64,000 nt of DNA from Acidobacteriota bacterium (GTDB lineage Bacteria; Acidobacteriota; Polarisedimenticolia; Gp22-AA2). Position numbers and translations under genes: made by a program. The notes beneath the pieces are model-generated. The model saw only the letters and a program-made list of their open reading frames with translations. It was not told the DNA's origin and made no database searches. Where the stretch lies: contig QHXX01000022.1 of NCBI GenBank assembly GCA_003223135.1, positions 1 to 64,000 of the forward strand, written 5' to 3'. This document shows positions 1-8,871 of the stretch, piece by piece (positions within the stretch are counted from its first letter, which is position 1; every line of letters starts with the position of its first letter).

Positions 1-4
1 CGCA

Positions 5-349
5 ATGTCTCAGGACATCCTCGAAATGATCAACAAGGAAATCGAGTCCAACACCATCTGCCTGTTCACCAAGGGCACGGCCGACATGCCCATGTGCGGC
101 TTCTCGGCGCGCGCCATCGCCGTCTTCAAGGAGCTGGGCAAGCCCTTCAAGACGGTCGACATCCTGCCTGACCCCCGCATCCGGCAGATCCTGTCCACCG
201 TCAGCCACTGGCCGACCGTCCCGCAGGTGTTCGTCGGCGGCAAGTTCATCGGCGGCAGCGACATCGTCGTCGAGATGCACCAGAAGGGCGAGCTCAAGCC
301 TCTGGTCGAGCAGGCCTTCAAAGCGAAGCAGGCGGTGCCGGCGCGCTAG
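5..349 (+). CDS. grxD: Grx4-family monothiol glutaredoxin
   Basis: CGFS active-site motif (MPMCGFSARA) plus WPTVPQVFVGGKFIGGSDI typical of monothiol glutaredoxins. Confidence 0.95.
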   Translation: MSQDILEMINKEIESNTICLFTKGTADMPMCGFSARAIAVFKELGKPFKTVDILPDPRIRQILSTVSHWPTVPQVFVGGKFIGGSDIVVEMHQKGELKPLVEQAFKAKQAVPAR

Positions 350-404
350 GCGACCGCTCCTCCCCGACCACCCCGGTCATCCGGCGCGATGGCTCGTCCG
401 CAGG

Positions 405-3400
405 GTGCGTGTGGGCACCCAACGGGGTGGCACTCCGCCCCTCCCGGCCCTAGATTCACCCGTCGAAGCAGTCTGCCGCCGGAGAAAGTGTGCCGTCTCC
501 GGGCCAGGGGGCCCGGGAGCGAGGGAGTCGCCGATTTCGACACCCGCGGAGTACTCCAAGAGGGCAAAGCAGTCGGCGCGGGCCGGGAACTACTCCCAGG
601 CGGGAGACTTCTACCGCCTGGCCGGGGACTGGAAACACGCCAACGACATGTACCTTAAGGGAGGGCACTACGACCTGGCCGCCCGGCTCGCGGAGGAGAT
701 GGGCGACCTCCCCAACGCCGCTCTCTACTACCTAAAGACCGGTGACCTGGCGGCCGCCGGCGAGGTCGAGCTCAAGCAGGACAATCGCGAGAAGGCGGCC
801 TGGATGTTCAACAAGGCCGGCCAGTACGCGCGCGCCGCCGAACTGCTCGAGGCCCTGGACCAGTTCGCCGCCGCCGCCGACAACTACCGCAAGGGCGGCT
901 TCCGCGACAAGGCGGCCATTCTCTACGTCAAGGCGGGCAAGGAGGCGCTGGCCGCCTCGATCTTCGAGGAGTTGATCGAGGAGCTGAGCCGGCAGGAGCC
1001 GGGCGGGTTCCGCTCCGAGGCGGAGCGCGCATTGCTCTTGAAGTATCACCGCTATTGCGGCGAGCTGCACATGAAGCTGGACCGTCCGGATCAAGCCGCG
1101 CCGCACTTCGAGCTGGCCCTCATGTACGACCAGGGGGCCGAGGCCTGGCATCGGGCCGGGCACACCGAGAAGGCGGCCGACATCCTGCTGCGCCTGCAGC
1201 GGCCGGAGGACGCCTTCCGCATCCTGCAGGAGGCGGGCCGGGACATCTCGACGCTGGGGCCGGTGGTGCAGGCGGAGATCCTGGCGCGCCAGGGAAAGCA
1301 AAGCGAGGCGGCCGACATCCTGGAACGGGCCGGCAGTTTCTTCAAGGCGGCCGAGATGTGGAAGGAGGCGGGAGAGCCGCTGCGCGCCGCGGTCCTGTTC
1401 GAGAAGGAAGGAGAGACCGACCAGGCCGCCAATCTGTATGTGCAAGCCGGCAAGCACGAAGACGCTGCTCGTCTCTTCGAGTCGGCGCGTGATTTCAAGA
1501 ACGCCGCCGACCTGTACCGCAAGGCGGGCCGGATCGAAGAGGCGGCGCGCGTCTACATGAAGGCCGACGACCCGATCGCGGCCGCCCGTCTGTACTACGA
1601 GAAGAAGAACTACGACGCCTGCATCAAGGCGCTGCAGAAGGTTTCGCCCGACGACCCCGGCTTCCGCAAGGCGTCGTTCCTGCTCGGCCGGATCTTCGCC
1701 GAGCAGGGGCTGCACACCCTCGCCGCCGACAAGTTCGCGGCCGCCATCGAAGGTGAGGACGTCAACGACGAGACCGTCGTCATCTATTACTCGCTGGCGC
1801 TGGCGCACGAGGCGAACCTGCGGCCGCGCGAGGCGCTGAGCGTATACCAGAAGGTCCTGTCCTACGACTACTCCTATAAAGACGCGCTCAAGAGGATGAA
1901 GGCCCTGGAGGAAGAGCCATTGGTGCGCCTCAGCACGCGCGGAACGCCCCGCAAGGAGGCCACCGAGAGCGGCTGGGCCGAGCCGAACCGCTACCGCGTC
2001 GAGCAGTCGCTCGGCGCCGGCAAGCTGGGCGAGGTCTTCCGCGGAGTGGACATGGCGCTCGGGCGCAAGGTCGCGATCCGCCGCGTCCACGAGGGCCCGA
2101 ACGAGGCGGGGAAGGCGGACCGCTTCCTGAAGGAGGCGGCGCAGGCCGCGCAGCTCAGCCACCCGAGCATCGTGTCGATCTACGACACCGGCGCGGACGA
2201 GAACGGCCGCTTCATCGTCTCGGCGCTGGCCGAGGGGAAGACGCTGCGGGCTCTTTTGAGCGAGAAGGTGCGCTTCGAGGTGAATCGCGTCGTCGAGCTT
2301 GGCCGGCAGATCCTGCAGGCCCTGGAGCACGCCCACGGTCGCGGCGTCCTGCACCGCAACCTGCGACCCGAGAACATCTTCGTGACCGAGGACGACAAGG
2401 TGAACGTCGCCGACTTCGGTCTCGGCGTGCGCCTGACCGACCTGTCCACGCAGGAGCTCTCGACCGGCCGCCTGATTCAGTACACGCCCCCCGAGATGCT
2501 GTTGAAGGACAGGGTCGACGGTCGCTCCGACCTCTACTCGTTGGGCATCATTCTTTATGAACTGGCCGTCGGGCACCCGCCGTTCGAGGGAAGCGATGTC
2601 GGCCATCAGCAGGCGCACGCGGCGGTGCCGCTTCCCGGCCCCGGCGAGAGGCCCCTGCCCGATTTTCTGAGGTCCGTGATCCTGCGACTCCTGGAGAAGG
2701 ACAAGAACAGGCGCTACCCGGACGCCGCCGCCGTGCTGCGCGACTTGCAGCTCAAGGTGGTCGTGCCCGGCATCACCGTGGCCGGGCGCTACGAGGTGCT
2801 GGCGGAGATCGGCCGCGGCGGCATGGGGACCATTTTCCGGGCGCGCGACACCGAGCTGGACGAAGTGGTCGCCCTCAAGTTTCTCGCGGGCGAGATCGGC
2901 GCCGACCTCGCCGCCCGCTTCGTGCAGGAGATCAAGACCGCTCGCAAGGTCAACCACCCGAACGTCGTGCGCGTCTTCACGCTGGAGAAATGGCAGGAGC
3001 ACCGCTTCATCGTCATGGAGTACATCGACGGCGTCGCCCTGCCGCGCTGGATGACGCGCACCCCGCCGCCCGGGCGCTCCGATCGCGTGCGCCTGGCGCT
3101 GCAGCTCACCACGGCCCTCGATGCGGCGCACAAGAACGGCATCGTGCACCGCGACATCAAGCCGGAGAACATCCTTGTGAGCGCCGGCGGCGACGCGAAG
3201 ATCCTCGACTTCGGCATCGCCCGGCCCGAGAACCCGGGCCACACCCTGACCGCGACCGGTGCCGTCGTCGGATCGCCCATGTACATGTCGCCCGAACAGA
3301 TTCAGGCGATGGGTGTCGACCGCCGGACGGACATCTATTCGCTCGGGGCCGTCCTCTATTACCTCTTCACGGGCCTGGAGCCTTTTGCGGGCAAGGACAT

Positions 3401-3584
3401 TCAGGAAATTCTGATGAAGCACCTCGGGACCCGGCCGAAGCCACCTCATCAGATCGACACCTCGCTGCCGCGTCCGCTCTCCGATGCCATCATGCGGGCG
3501 CTTGCGCCCGACCGCGAGAAGCGCTTCCAGGCCGCCTCTGATCTGGCGTCCGCCCTGTCCCTCGCCATCGAGTCGGCGGCGTAA
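405..3584 (+). CDS. TPR-like alpha-solenoid protein with tandem C-terminal Ser/Thr kinase domains (first one degenerate)
   Basis: N-terminal Ala-rich helical repeats (AADNYRKGGFRDKAAILYVKAG...); kinase 1 has VAIR/HRN/DFG; kinase 2 has VALK/HRDIKPEN/DFG/SPE. The true start may lie downstream of the GTG at 405. Confidence 0.9.
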   Translation: MRVGTQRGGTPPLPALDSPVEAVCRRRKCAVSGPGGPGARESPISTPAEYSKRAKQSARAGNYSQAGDFYRLAGDWKHANDMYLKGGHYDLAARLAEEMGDLPNAALYYLKTGDLAAAGEVELKQDNREKAAWMFNKAGQYARAAELLEALDQFAAAADNYRKGGFRDKAAILYVKAGKEALAASIFEELIEELSRQEPGGFRSEAERALLLKYHRYCGELHMKLDRPDQAAPHFELALMYDQGAEAWHRAGHTEKAADILLRLQRPEDAFRILQEAGRDISTLGPVVQAEILARQGKQSEAADILERAGSFFKAAEMWKEAGEPLRAAVLFEKEGETDQAANLYVQAGKHEDAARLFESARDFKNAADLYRKAGRIEEAARVYMKADDPIAAARLYYEKKNYDACIKALQKVSPDDPGFRKASFLLGRIFAEQGLHTLAADKFAAAIEGEDVNDETVVIYYSLALAHEANLRPREALSVYQKVLSYDYSYKDALKRMKALEEEPLVRLSTRGTPRKEATESGWAEPNRYRVEQSLGAGKLGEVFRGVDMALGRKVAIRRVHEGPNEAGKADRFLKEAAQAAQLSHPSIVSIYDTGADENGRFIVSALAEGKTLRALLSEKVRFEVNRVVELGRQILQALEHAHGRGVLHRNLRPENIFVTEDDKVNVADFGLGVRLTDLSTQELSTGRLIQYTPPEMLLKDRVDGRSDLYSLGIILYELAVGHPPFEGSDVGHQQAHAAVPLPGPGERPLPDFLRSVILRLLEKDKNRRYPDAAAVLRDLQLKVVVPGITVAGRYEVLAEIGRGGMGTIFRARDTELDEVVALKFLAGEIGADLAARFVQEIKTARKVNHPNVVRVFTLEKWQEHRFIVMEYIDGVALPRWMTRTPPPGRSDRVRLALQLTTALDAAHKNGIVHRDIKPENILVSAGGDAKILDFGIARPENPGHTLTATGAVVGSPMYMSPEQIQAMGVDRRTDIYSLGAVLYYLFTGLEPFAGKDIQEILMKHLGTRPKPPHQIDTSLPRPLSDAIMRALAPDREKRFQAASDLASALSLAIESAA

Positions 3585-3619
3585 ACCGGAGCACCGCGCC
3601 CGTCGACGGCCGTTTCCTC

Positions 3620-4546
3620 TCAGCCGTAGCTTTCCCGGTGAATCCGCCCACGCGGGACGCCGATCGAGGCGAGGTGCGTCATGACCGCCTCCAGAAACCT
3701 CCGCTGCGGCTCGCCCCCCTTTTCCTTTGCGGCCAGCCGATCAAACTTCGTCACGCCCGGTCCGCAGACGAAAACTTCGACCGAGGAGGGATCGGGGACG
3801 AACTCGCGGATGATCTCTTCGGTCACCCGGCCGCGGCGGACATCCGAGGATGACCGCAGCCGTTTCTTCTCCCGGCTGAGGGCGTGGACGATCCTCAGCC
3901 TTTTGGGATGTGCGGCGGCCAGCTCGTCGAGCTGCTGCCTGAAGATGACGTCCTCCCAGACCCTGTTGGCGTAGATCAGGGTGTGCCGCACCTTCAGGTG
4001 CTGGTGCAGGGCGTGCTTGAGAATGCTCATGTTCGGTACGATGCCCGACCCGGCGCACATGTGGACCAGGTGGTCCGTGCGGGACTCGATGTCATGAGGC
4101 AGAACGTAGGGCCCGCTGAACCCGGTGACGACCAGCCGCGTCCCGGGTAGCGTGTCCCAGACGAGAAGAGGCGACAGCAGCGGCGGGTAGCGGGTGATAC
4201 CCGGGACGTACCGTTCTTCCTTGATCGTGATGGCAAGGGATCGCTCGTGCGGCGCGGAGCTTAAAGAGTAGGCCCGCGCCTGCTCCTTTGTCCCCTTGCA
4301 GTCCTCGAAGTACGCGATAAACCGCTCGAGGGCGCGGAACTGCTGCGGCTCAAGAGTCAGGAAGTGGCCCGGACGGTATTCGAGACGATCGTTGCCGGTG
4401 AACAGCACGAGGGTCGCCGCTTCCGGGGTCTCGCGCACGACCTCCCCAACCATCACCTCGAGGTCTTTGATTTTAGGTCGCGGGGCGGTCTCCGGATCCA
4501 GAGGTGCCTGCACGGGGGCCCTCCTGGCGCGTGAGAATACCACCAC
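3620..4546 (-). CDS. FAD/NAD(P)-binding ferredoxin reductase-type oxidoreductase
   Basis: YRPGHFLTL FAD-binding region, MCAGSGIVPNMSILKHAL nucleotide-binding motif, C-terminal VFVCGPG. Confidence 0.85.
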   Translation of the reverse strand: MVVFSRARRAPVQAPLDPETAPRPKIKDLEVMVGEVVRETPEAATLVLFTGNDRLEYRPGHFLTLEPQQFRALERFIAYFEDCKGTKEQARAYSLSSAPHERSLAITIKEERYVPGITRYPPLLSPLLVWDTLPGTRLVVTGFSGPYVLPHDIESRTDHLVHMCAGSGIVPNMSILKHALHQHLKVRHTLIYANRVWEDVIFRQQLDELAAAHPKRLRIVHALSREKKRLRSSSDVRRGRVTEEIIREFVPDPSSVEVFVCGPGVTKFDRLAAKEKGGEPQRRFLEAVMTHLASIGVPRGRIHRESYG

Positions 4547-4722
4547 GGAGCGGACCGGGTCACTCGGCGCGGGGTCATGACTGTGGCCACCGGCCTATCC
4601 CTCGCCGCGGAGGCGGCGACGAAGGGGATGTCCGCGCTCGCCGCGCGGCGCGTCTGCTTGCTGGCCGGCGGAGACGTGCGCTATAGTCAGGACAGCGGCC
4701 ACCTTCACGCACGGGACGATGG

Positions 4723-5088
4723 ATGATCAAAACGCATGGACTGACGCACATCAGTCTCGCCGTCCGCGACCCCGAACGCTCGTTGCGCTTCTACCGGGAA
4801 GTCTTCGGCGTCAAGGAGTACTACCGCGACGAGGACAGCATCCAGGTCCAGGGGCCGGGCAGCCACGACGTCCTTGCCTTCGAGCGCAAGGCCGGGGCCG
4901 CCGGCGTCCCCGGCGGCATCGAGCACTTCGGGTTCCGCCTCGTCCGCCCCGAGGACATCGACACCGCCGTGAAGGAGGTCGAGCGCGCCGGCGGCAGGCT
5001 CCTCCGCCGCGGCGAGTTCGCCCCCGGCCTCCCGTACGCGTATGTCCACGATCCAGATGGCTATGAGATTGAAATTTGGTACGAGTGA
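4723..5088 (+). CDS. VOC (glyoxalase/bleomycin resistance) family protein
   Basis: HISLAVRDPERSLRFYREVFGV ... HVHDPDGYEIEIWYE-type pattern with two modules. Confidence 0.9.
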   Translation: MIKTHGLTHISLAVRDPERSLRFYREVFGVKEYYRDEDSIQVQGPGSHDVLAFERKAGAAGVPGGIEHFGFRLVRPEDIDTAVKEVERAGGRLLRRGEFAPGLPYAYVHDPDGYEIEIWYE

Positions 5089-5103
5089 GGCCGGGCGCGC
5101 GTC

Positions 5104-5313
5104 GTGAGCGCACCTGTGAACCCCTTCGGGCACGTTGACATCCGGGTGACGAGCCGGGAAGAGGTGGAGCTCCTGGCGGCCGTCGTCCGAAGCGCCGGCG
5201 GGCGCATCACGAGCGGGCCGAAGGTCTACCCGGAGTACAGGGGCACGTACTTCGCGGTCTTCTTCGAGGACCCCAGCGGCAACCGTCTCGAGGTGGTCTA
5301 CCGGACGATCTGA
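5104..5313 (+). CDS. Short VOC-like protein (single module)
   Basis: HVDIRV...YPEYRGTYFAVFFEDPSGNRLEVVYRT matches only the second half of VOC proteins. Confidence 0.65.
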   Translation: MSAPVNPFGHVDIRVTSREEVELLAAVVRSAGGRITSGPKVYPEYRGTYFAVFFEDPSGNRLEVVYRTI

Positions 5314-5337
5314 GGGTCCGCCGGGCGGGGGCGGGGG

Positions 5338-5706
5338 CTAATCGGTCCGGTCGACGGCCAGATCGAGGTGCATCCAGATCACACGCGAGTACCGGAACAG
5401 CAGCGGGGCGAAGGGGACAAACAGGGGCAGCGCCAGAGTAAGGATGGCCAGATCGGACCACTCCCGCAACAGGAGTCTCAGGACACCCGCCAGGGCCAGA
5501 TAGACCGGGATCGCCAGGGCGTAGCTGACGTACATCGCGCCGACGAAATAGCCCGGCTCGCGCTCGAAAATGTGGCCGCACATAGGACAGGCATCGTGCA
5601 TGACGAGCAGCGAGCGGAACGCGCGCCCCTGGTGGCATCTGGGGCAGCGTTGTCGCGCGATGGAAAGAAGGTGCGTGCGGAACGGCTCGGCCATGTAGCG
5701 ACCCAA
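5338..5706 (-). CDS. DUF983-like membrane protein
   Basis: CPRCHQGRAF...CPMCGHIFEREPGYFVGAMYVSYALAIP with two hydrophobic segments. Confidence 0.8.
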   Translation of the reverse strand: MGRYMAEPFRTHLLSIARQRCPRCHQGRAFRSLLVMHDACPMCGHIFEREPGYFVGAMYVSYALAIPVYLALAGVLRLLLREWSDLAILTLALPLFVPFAPLLFRYSRVIWMHLDLAVDRTD

Positions 5707-5938
5707 TCGTGGAGCTGCCGGCTGGTGGTCCCCAGTCTATCGCACCCTGCTCCAGGCGTTCAATCGGCCCTCCGAGCACTTTCCTCGGTCGCGGGGCGAC
5801 GAAGCCGCCTTCCAACAGTACGGACACGCCAGCATGATGCACGCGCCGGTCCCGTGAAAGCGGAGGGGTCTCCGGGGAATCCCCGGCACCCCCGGCTTCT
5901 TGATCCGGGCTCCTACCTCATGTAGTCTCTCCGCCATC

Positions 5939-7198
5939 ATGACAGGCGGGACGACCCTTCCCGATCCCCGGGTCCTTCTCGAGGAGGCGCGGGCTCTGCG
6001 CCCCTTCATCGTCGACCTCACCGTGCGCGTCTGCCGGGAGCGGACGGTGAACTACTTCGCGGAGGACTTTCCGGGAGGGGGGCCCGACGGCATGACGTCG
6101 CCGGGGCAGGAAGGGAAGGTGGTCGCCGTCCTGGCGGAAGAGCTCAAGAAGGTGGGGGTGCAGTTCACGACACACGCCAAGGTGCCGGGCCGGGATTGCC
6201 TTCTGGCGACGGTCGGCCGGCGGTTGCCGGGGTACCGGCACATGCTGGTGCTGTTGCACACCGACACGGTGCCGAGCGGGGCGCCCTCCGACTGGAAGTT
6301 TCCGCCGTTCGAGCCGTTCGAGAAGGACGGGAAGCTCTTCGGCCGCGGGGTGCTGGACGACAAGGGACCGCTGGTCTCGGCGTTCGCGGCGCTCCGGATC
6401 CTCAGCGCGCACGAGGACCTGATCCCCGGCGCCTTCACCTTCGGGGCGGTCGGAGACGAGGAGGTCGGCATCGGCGTGGGTCTCCCGTACCTGATCGAGC
6501 GCGGGCTCATCCACTGCACCGATGCCGTCATTCCCGACATCGCCGGAAACATGAAGGAGATCAATGTCGCGGAGAAGGGACGGGTGCTCCTGAAAGTGAA
6601 GGCGCACGGCCGGCAGGCGCACGCCATGGAGCCGGCGAAGGGCGTGAACGCCATCAACGCCATGGCGCGCTTCCTGGTCGCCCTGCAGAACGGGAGACTG
6701 CGCTACCGCGCCCATCCGATCCTGGGCGGGCCGACGATCAACGCCGGGCTGGTGCGCGGCGGCGTGGCGCCGAACGCGGTGCCGGCCGACTGCGAAACGA
6801 CGCTCGACATCCGCTACGTGCCGGGACAGACCGCCGACGGAATCCGCCAGGAGATCCAGACGATCGCCTCCGAGTCGATCTGGGGGCCGGGAGAGGTGGC
6901 CGCGGCAGGATTCACGGCGGAGATCATGCAGGACGCCAAGCCATGCGAGGTGTCGCCGGACGCGCCCATCGTCAAGCGTATCCGGAGGCACGCTCCCGAC
7001 GCCCGGGTCGTCGGCAGCGGCGGCGGCACGTTTGCCAAGGACCTGGTGCTCATGGGTGTCGACGCCGTGGGCTGGTCGCCCGGCGATGAGGCGACTTACC
7101 ACCAGCCGAACGAAGAGATCGAGGTGGAGCAGCTCGTGACGTTCGCCGGCCGGCTCGCCAACCTGGCGCTCGAGATCGCCAACGAACAACAGGCATGA
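5939..7198 (+). CDS. M20 family dipeptidase/peptidase
   Basis: LLHTDTVPSG, GRGVLDDKGPLVSAFAAL, GDEEVG metal-ligand motifs; in-frame ATG at 5939. Confidence 0.9.
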   Translation: MTGGTTLPDPRVLLEEARALRPFIVDLTVRVCRERTVNYFAEDFPGGGPDGMTSPGQEGKVVAVLAEELKKVGVQFTTHAKVPGRDCLLATVGRRLPGYRHMLVLLHTDTVPSGAPSDWKFPPFEPFEKDGKLFGRGVLDDKGPLVSAFAALRILSAHEDLIPGAFTFGAVGDEEVGIGVGLPYLIERGLIHCTDAVIPDIAGNMKEINVAEKGRVLLKVKAHGRQAHAMEPAKGVNAINAMARFLVALQNGRLRYRAHPILGGPTINAGLVRGGVAPNAVPADCETTLDIRYVPGQTADGIRQEIQTIASESIWGPGEVAAAGFTAEIMQDAKPCEVSPDAPIVKRIRRHAPDARVVGSGGGTFAKDLVLMGVDAVGWSPGDEATYHQPNEEIEVEQLVTFAGRLANLALEIANEQQA

Positions 7199-7911
7199 GG
7201 GCGACCCGCCGCCCGATCGGGCGGGCGGCCATCGTCGCGGCGATCCTTCTGGCACCGGTTGCGACGCTTTCCCGGGGGGACCGCGCCACCGCCCAGTCGC
7301 CGGAGGCCCCGCACGACGCCACGTCCCACCAGTCGTTCACGGACGTCGAGAGATGGAAACGGATCTTGGACGACCCGAAGCGTGACGAATGGCAGAAGCC
7401 GCAACAGGTGGTCGAGGCGCTCGGCCTCGGCCCCGGCAACATCGTGGCGGACCTGGGCGCCGGCACGGGCTATCTCGAGCGTTATCTCTCGAAGGCGGTG
7501 GCGCCGGGCGGCATCGTCCTGGCGATCGACACCGAGCCGGAAATGGTGCGGCAGCTCGGGCAACGGGCCCTCAAAGAGGGGACGGCCAACGTCGTGCCGG
7601 TCCTGGCGCTCCCGCAGGAGCCGTTCCTGCCGCCGGGCCGCGCCGACCGCGTGCTGATCGTCGACACCTTCCACCACATCGACGATCGAATCCGCTACGT
7701 CCGCAGGCTGGCGGACGCGCTGGCTCCCGGCGGGAGCGTCGTGATCATCGACTTCCACAAGCGTCCGCTCCCGGTGGGGCCGCCACCGGAGCATAAGCTT
7801 GCGCGTGATTTCGTCGTGGACGAGATGAAGCAGGCGGGCTTCCGTCTGGCGGACGAGAAGACCTTCCTGCCATACCACTACTTTCTGTTCTTCCAGCCGG
7901 GGACGAAATAG
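7195..7911 (+). CDS. Class I SAM-dependent methyltransferase with N-terminal signal/anchor
   Basis: VADLGAGTGYLERYLS motif I; overlaps the upstream stop codon (ATGA). Confidence 0.85.
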   Translation: MRATRRPIGRAAIVAAILLAPVATLSRGDRATAQSPEAPHDATSHQSFTDVERWKRILDDPKRDEWQKPQQVVEALGLGPGNIVADLGAGTGYLERYLSKAVAPGGIVLAIDTEPEMVRQLGQRALKEGTANVVPVLALPQEPFLPPGRADRVLIVDTFHHIDDRIRYVRRLADALAPGGSVVIIDFHKRPLPVGPPPEHKLARDFVVDEMKQAGFRLADEKTFLPYHYFLFFQPGTK

Positions 7912-8486
7912 TGCTGACCACCGCCGACTTCAGGAAGGGCCTGGCGATCCTGGTGGAGGGGCAGCCCTACCTCATCATGGACTACAGCGTGCAGACCCCC
8001 TCGGCGCGCGGGTCCGCCACGCTGGTGAGGATCAAGGGGCGCAACGTCATCACCGGGCAGGTGCTGGACATGACCTTCAAGGCGGGCGAGAAGTTCCAGG
8101 AGCCGGACCTCGAACGCCGCAAGATCAACTTCCTGTACGCCGCCGGCGACGAGTTCCATTTCATGGACGAGCAGTCCTTCGAGCAGTTCCACCTCGACCG
8201 CGAGACGCTTCAAGACGCGGCGCGCTGGCTGCGAGAAGGGATCACCCTGCGCTCGGTCGTCTTCCAGGGGGCGGTGGTCGGCATCGAGCTGCCGCAGTTC
8301 GTGGAGTTGAAGGTGGTCGAGACCGGTCCGGGCGGCCGCTCCGACATGGCGAGCGGCAAGGTCACGAAGCCCGCGACCCTCGAGAACGGCACGCAGATCC
8401 GCGTCCCGGTCTATCTCGACGGGGGCGAGACGGTGATGGTGGACACGACGACCGGCGAGTTCGTGAGGCGGGTGTCCGGCAAGTAG
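7911..8486 (+). CDS. Elongation factor P family protein with EfpL/YeiP-type loop
   Basis: Full-length EF-P fold sequence; loop TPSARGSATLVRIK resembles YeiP/EfpL SPTARGAATLYKM rather than the PGKG loop; GTG start overlapping the upstream TAG. Confidence 0.88.
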   Translation: MLTTADFRKGLAILVEGQPYLIMDYSVQTPSARGSATLVRIKGRNVITGQVLDMTFKAGEKFQEPDLERRKINFLYAAGDEFHFMDEQSFEQFHLDRETLQDAARWLREGITLRSVVFQGAVVGIELPQFVELKVVETGPGGRSDMASGKVTKPATLENGTQIRVPVYLDGGETVMVDTTTGEFVRRVSGK

Positions 8487-8520
8487 ACAGGCGAGGGAAC
8501 GGACTCGCGGGGGGGCACGC

Positions 8521-8871
8521 ATGAAGCTGTCGCGCAGGGCCGTGACCCGGGCCGTCATCGGCGCGCCCGTCATGCTGTTCGCCGCGTCGGTCGCCCGGCT
8601 GGAATCGCTCCTGGGATGGAAGGAGGCGCGCGCCGCGCAGGCGCCTGCGCCTTCACCCGCGCCCGAGGAAGCGCCCGCCGACTCGGCGCTCGGGCGCTTT
8701 CTGGCCCGCGAGGAGGAGGAGCTGTCGGGCGAGGAGCGTCGCAGGGTCCGCCGGCAGGTGGCGCAGCTGGAGCAGGCGCTCAAGGAGATCCGCGGCTTCA
8801 AGGTCACGAACGACGTCCCGCCGAGCGGCACGTTCAAAGCACTCAGGACGAGGCGGCCCCATGATCGCTGA
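8521..8871 (+). CDS. Small exported hypothetical protein (possible Tat-like signal)
   Basis: MKLSRRAVTRAVIGAPVMLFAASVARL N-terminus; overlaps the start of the downstream amidase. Confidence 0.6.
   Translation: MKLSRRAVTRAVIGAPVMLFAASVARLESLLGWKEARAAQAPAPSPAPEEAPADSALGRFLAREEEELSGEERRRVRRQVAQLEQALKEIRGFKVTNDVPPSGTFKALRTRRPHDR

Noticed and set aside
405-520. Pro/Arg-rich N-terminal extension of the kinase protein as a real domain
   Set aside because: Likely over-extension from the upstream GTG; helical repeats only begin around AEYSKRAKQSARAG
732-3449. 905-aa minus-strand ORF opposite the kinase gene
   Set aside because: Shadow ORF caused by high third-position GC; the plus strand has clear kinase motifs and the minus translation has no recognisable domain
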